From Synchiropus splendidus (lineage: Eukaryota; Chordata; Actinopteri; Syngnathiformes; Callionymidae), in NCBI RefSeq assembly GCF_027744825.2, contig NC_071349.1, forward strand, positions 1,550,001 through 1,614,000: a stretch of DNA of 64,000 nt, in the 5' to 3' direction. A program made the position numbers and the translations under genes. Every line of letters starts with the position of its first letter. The first letter of the stretch is position 1. Shown here piece by piece: positions 62,181-64,000 of this stretch. The notes below the pieces were generated by a model. It was not told the DNA's origin, searched no databases, and worked only from the letters and a program-made list of their open reading frames with translations.

Positions 62181-63120
62181 CGAAAGTGTTTTTCCAAAGT
62201 TATCAACATTTTTATTTTTGGAGTTTGGGAAGCGAACTTATCTCCGGATGAAAACGCGTTTTCTGCATTGTGCCATAACTTTGCAGGGAAGCTTCAGAAC
62301 ATGAAATTTTAACCTCCCACTATAGCAGAAAAGGTCATTCGAGAAGTTGCACATAAAATCTAAGCTGTCTTGAAGTGTTGTTCTGAAGTTATCAACATTT
62401 TTATGTTTGGCGTTCCGGAACCCACCTTATCTCAGCCTGAAAACGCGTTTTACATATTTTGCCATAACTTTGCAGGGAAGCTTCAGAACATGAAATTTTA
62501 ACATCCCACCATGGCAGAAAGGGTCTTTCTAGTAGTTGCACATCAAATCTAAGCTGTCTGAAGTGTTTTTCCAAAGTTATCAATATTTTTATGTTTGGCG
62601 TTTCGGAATCGACCTTATCTCAGGCTGAAAACGCATTTCCTGCATTGTGGCATAACTTTGCAGGGAAGCTTCAGAACATGAAATTTTCACCTCCCACTGT
62701 AGCTAAAAGGGTCTTTCTAGTAGTTGCACATCAAATCTAAGCTGTCTGAAGTGTTTTTCCAAAGTTATCAACATTTTTATGTTTGGCGTTCTGGAACCCA
62801 CCTAATCTCAGGCTGAAAACGCGTTTCCTGCATTGTTGCATAACTTTGCAGGGATGCTTCAGAACATGAAATGTTCGCCTCCCACTATAGCAGATAGGGT
62901 CTTTCGAGGAGTTGCACATCAAATCTAAGCTGTCTGAAGTGTTTTTCCAAAGTTATCAACATTTTTATGTTTGGCATTCTGGAACCCACCTTATCTCAGG
63001 CTGAAAACGCGTTTACTGCATTGTGCCATAACTTTGCAGGGAAGCTTCAGAACATGAAATTTTCACCTCCCACTATAGCAGAAAGTGTCTTTCTAGTAGT
63101 TGCACATCAAATCTAAGCTG
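62181..63120. repeat. 5-monomer HOR, about 940 bp, unit 1
   Basis: Order: GTCGAAAGTG with GGAAGCGAAC; GTCTTGAAG with TTTTACATATTTTGCC; TCAATATTTTT with GCATTTCCTGC and GTAGCTAAAAGG; CTAATCTC with GTTCGCCTCCC and GAGGAGTTGC; and GCATTCTGG with AGAAAGTGTC. The first three monomers and part of the fourth match 43085-43700. The unit repeats at once. Confidence 0.85.
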
Positions 63121-64000
63121 TCGAAAGTGTTTTTCCAAAGTTATCAACATTTTTATTTTTGGCGTTTCGGAAGCGAACTTATCTCCGGATGAAAACGCGT
63201 TTTCTGCATTGTGCCATAACTTTGCAGGGAAGCTTCAGAACATGAAATTTTAACCTCCCACTATAGCAGAAAAGGTCATTCGAGAAGTTGCACATAAAAT
63301 CTAAGCTGTCTTGAAGTGTTGTTCTGAAGTTATTAACATTTTTATGTTTGGCGTTCGGGAACCCACCTTATCTCAGCCTGAAAACGCGTTTTACATATTT
63401 TGCCATAACTTTGCAGGGAAGCTTCAGAACATGAAATTTTAACATCCCACTATGGCAGAAAGGGTCTTTCTAGTAGTTGCACATCAAATCTAAGCTGCCT
63501 GAAGTGTTTTTCCAAAGTTATCAATATTTTTATGTTTGGCGTTTCGGAATCGACCTTATCTCAGCCTGAAAACGCGTTTTACATATTTTGCCATAACTTT
63601 GCAGGGAAGCTTCAGAAGATGAAATTTTCAACTCCCACTATAGCAGAAAGGGTCTTTCGAGGAGTTGCACATCAAATCTAAGCTGTCTGAAGTGTTTTTC
63701 CAAAGTTATCAACATTTTTATGTTTGGCGTTCTGGAACCCACCTAATCTCGGGCTGAAAACGCGTTTCCTGCATTGTTGCATAACTTTGCAGGGATGCTT
63801 CACAACATGAAATGTTCGCCTCCCACTATAGCAGATAGGGTCTTTCGAGGAGTTGCACATCAAATCTAAGCTGTCTGAAGTGTTTTTCCAAAGTTATCAA
63901 CATTCTTATGTTTGGCGTTCCGGAATCAACCTTATGTCAGACTGAAAACGTGTTTTCTGCATTGTGACATAACTTTGCAGGGAAACTTCAGAACATGAAA
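63121..64000. repeat. 5-monomer HOR, unit 2 (cut by the window edge)
   Basis: The unit repeats 62181 onward at offset 940-941. The third monomer is a hybrid: it starts as TCAATATTTTT/GTTTCGG but continues as CAGCCTG/TTTTACATATTTTGCC. After the GTTCGCCTCCC monomer the last one is of the ATTCTTATG/GACTGAAAACGTG type and not the expected fifth monomer, so the HOR ends or is altered before the window stops. Confidence 0.8.

Larger units (their letters stand above)
1..64000. repeat. Satellite DNA array, ~188-bp monomer, ~340 head-to-tail copies
   Basis: The junction CAAATCT-AAGCTG recurs about every 188 bp through the whole window, and every stretch I read aligns to the same monomer in the same orientation. 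The hand-derived consensus is 188 bp with 76 G+C. Monomers differ by scattered substitutions, by 1-3 nt indels, and by a few larger internal deletions listed separately. No unrelated sequence longer than a few bases interrupts the array, and neither end reaches a border. The period and size are typical of eukaryotic centromeric or pericentromeric satellites, but the chromosomal location is inferred. Open reading frames of 60-130 codons on both strands are by-products of the repeat and are not annotated as genes. I do not recognise the family, so no satellite name is given. Confidence 0.98.

Noticed and set aside
1..64000. CRISPR array
   Set aside because: The whole 188-bp unit is conserved; there are no short direct repeats separated by unique spacers and no cas genes.
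1..64000. Tandem rRNA, 5S, snRNA or tRNA gene cluster
   Set aside because: I see no conserved rRNA segments, no Pol III internal box pair, no cloverleaf and no terminator T-run at a fixed place after a conserved transcribed region.
1..64000. CENP-B box (NTTCGNNNNANNCGGGN)
   Set aside because: TTCG occurs (TTTCGAAAG, TTTCGGAATCG), but the required A and CGGG spacing was not found in the monomer types read. A full pattern scan over all monomers and both strands would settle it.
1..64000. Transposon, retroelement or virus-derived insertion
   Set aside because: No target-site duplications, terminal repeats, polypurine tract, poly-A tail or protein-coding remnants; all length changes are small indels or whole-monomer steps.
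1..64000. Bacterial or phage origin with promoters, ribosome binding sites or terminators
   Set aside because: 64 kb without a credible gene, made only of a 188-bp tandem repeat, is not compatible with a prokaryotic genome. The hairpins are dyads of the repeat and not rho-independent terminators (no GC-rich stem followed by a T-run).
1..64000. Inverted segments or orientation switches within the array
   Set aside because: Every junction read is CAAATCT-AAGCTG on the plus strand; the reverse-complement junction was not seen as an array component.
1..64000. Assignment to a named satellite family or species
   Set aside because: Length and CpG decay fit many plants and some animals, and I do not recognise the sequence. 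Naming would be a guess; a database search with the consensus is the decisive test.

Overview
The whole 64 kb window is one uninterrupted satellite DNA array. A monomer of about 188 bp (hand-built consensus 188 bp, about 40% G+C) repeats head to tail, always in the same orientation, roughly 340 times from the first base to the last. I found no protein-coding gene, RNA gene, transposon, retroelement, unique spacer or orientation switch. The window opens and closes inside a monomer, so the array continues beyond both ends. This indicates a eukaryotic nuclear chromosome: centromeric or pericentromeric, or another large heterochromatin block. The monomer is near nucleosome-repeat length, and its CpG sites vary mainly as TpG/CpA, as expected of a cytosine-methylating genome. 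A plant fits well and an animal is possible. I do not recognise the satellite family, so no species is named.

Consensus coordinates used below start at the AAGCTG that follows the recurrent CAAATCT. Landmarks in order: CTGAAG (8-13), CAAAGTTAT (22-30), AACATTTTTATGTT (32-45), GTTCCGGAAC (50-59), GAAAACGCGTTTTC (77-90), ATAACTTTG (102-110), GAAGCTTC (115-122), TGAAATTTTCA (129-139), AGAAAGGGTCTTTCT (154-168). Most of these are perfect dyads.

Layout. (1) 1-7424: older-looking mosaic with two interleaved long-range duplications (order A1-B1-A2-C-B2; offsets 2,981 and 3,919 bp). (2) 7927-10934: a base-perfect tandem duplication of an 8-monomer, 1,500-bp unit. (3) 12450-39506: the most homogenised core. 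It holds 3-, 4-, 5-, 6- and 7-monomer higher-order repeats (HORs) and two copies of a large superblock (12450-21840 and 33122-39506). The copies differ mainly by whole HOR units: three versus one copies of a 1,128-bp 6-mer, and two versus one copies of a 752-bp 4-mer. (4) 39507-51455: more diverged monomers, with a decayed 9-mer HOR at 47652-50640. (5) 51456-59113: a 21-monomer HOR in two copies (3,923 and 3,735 bp, differing by one monomer). (6) 59114-64000: variants shared with 41.5-45 kb, including a 5-mer HOR at the right edge.

Nothing here works as a gene set. The informative content is the record of unequal crossover and conversion (nested HORs, hybrid monomers, shared deletions) and the dyad-rich monomer, which may matter for chromatin or centromere function. 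All alignments were made by eye; identities are qualitative unless stated as perfect.
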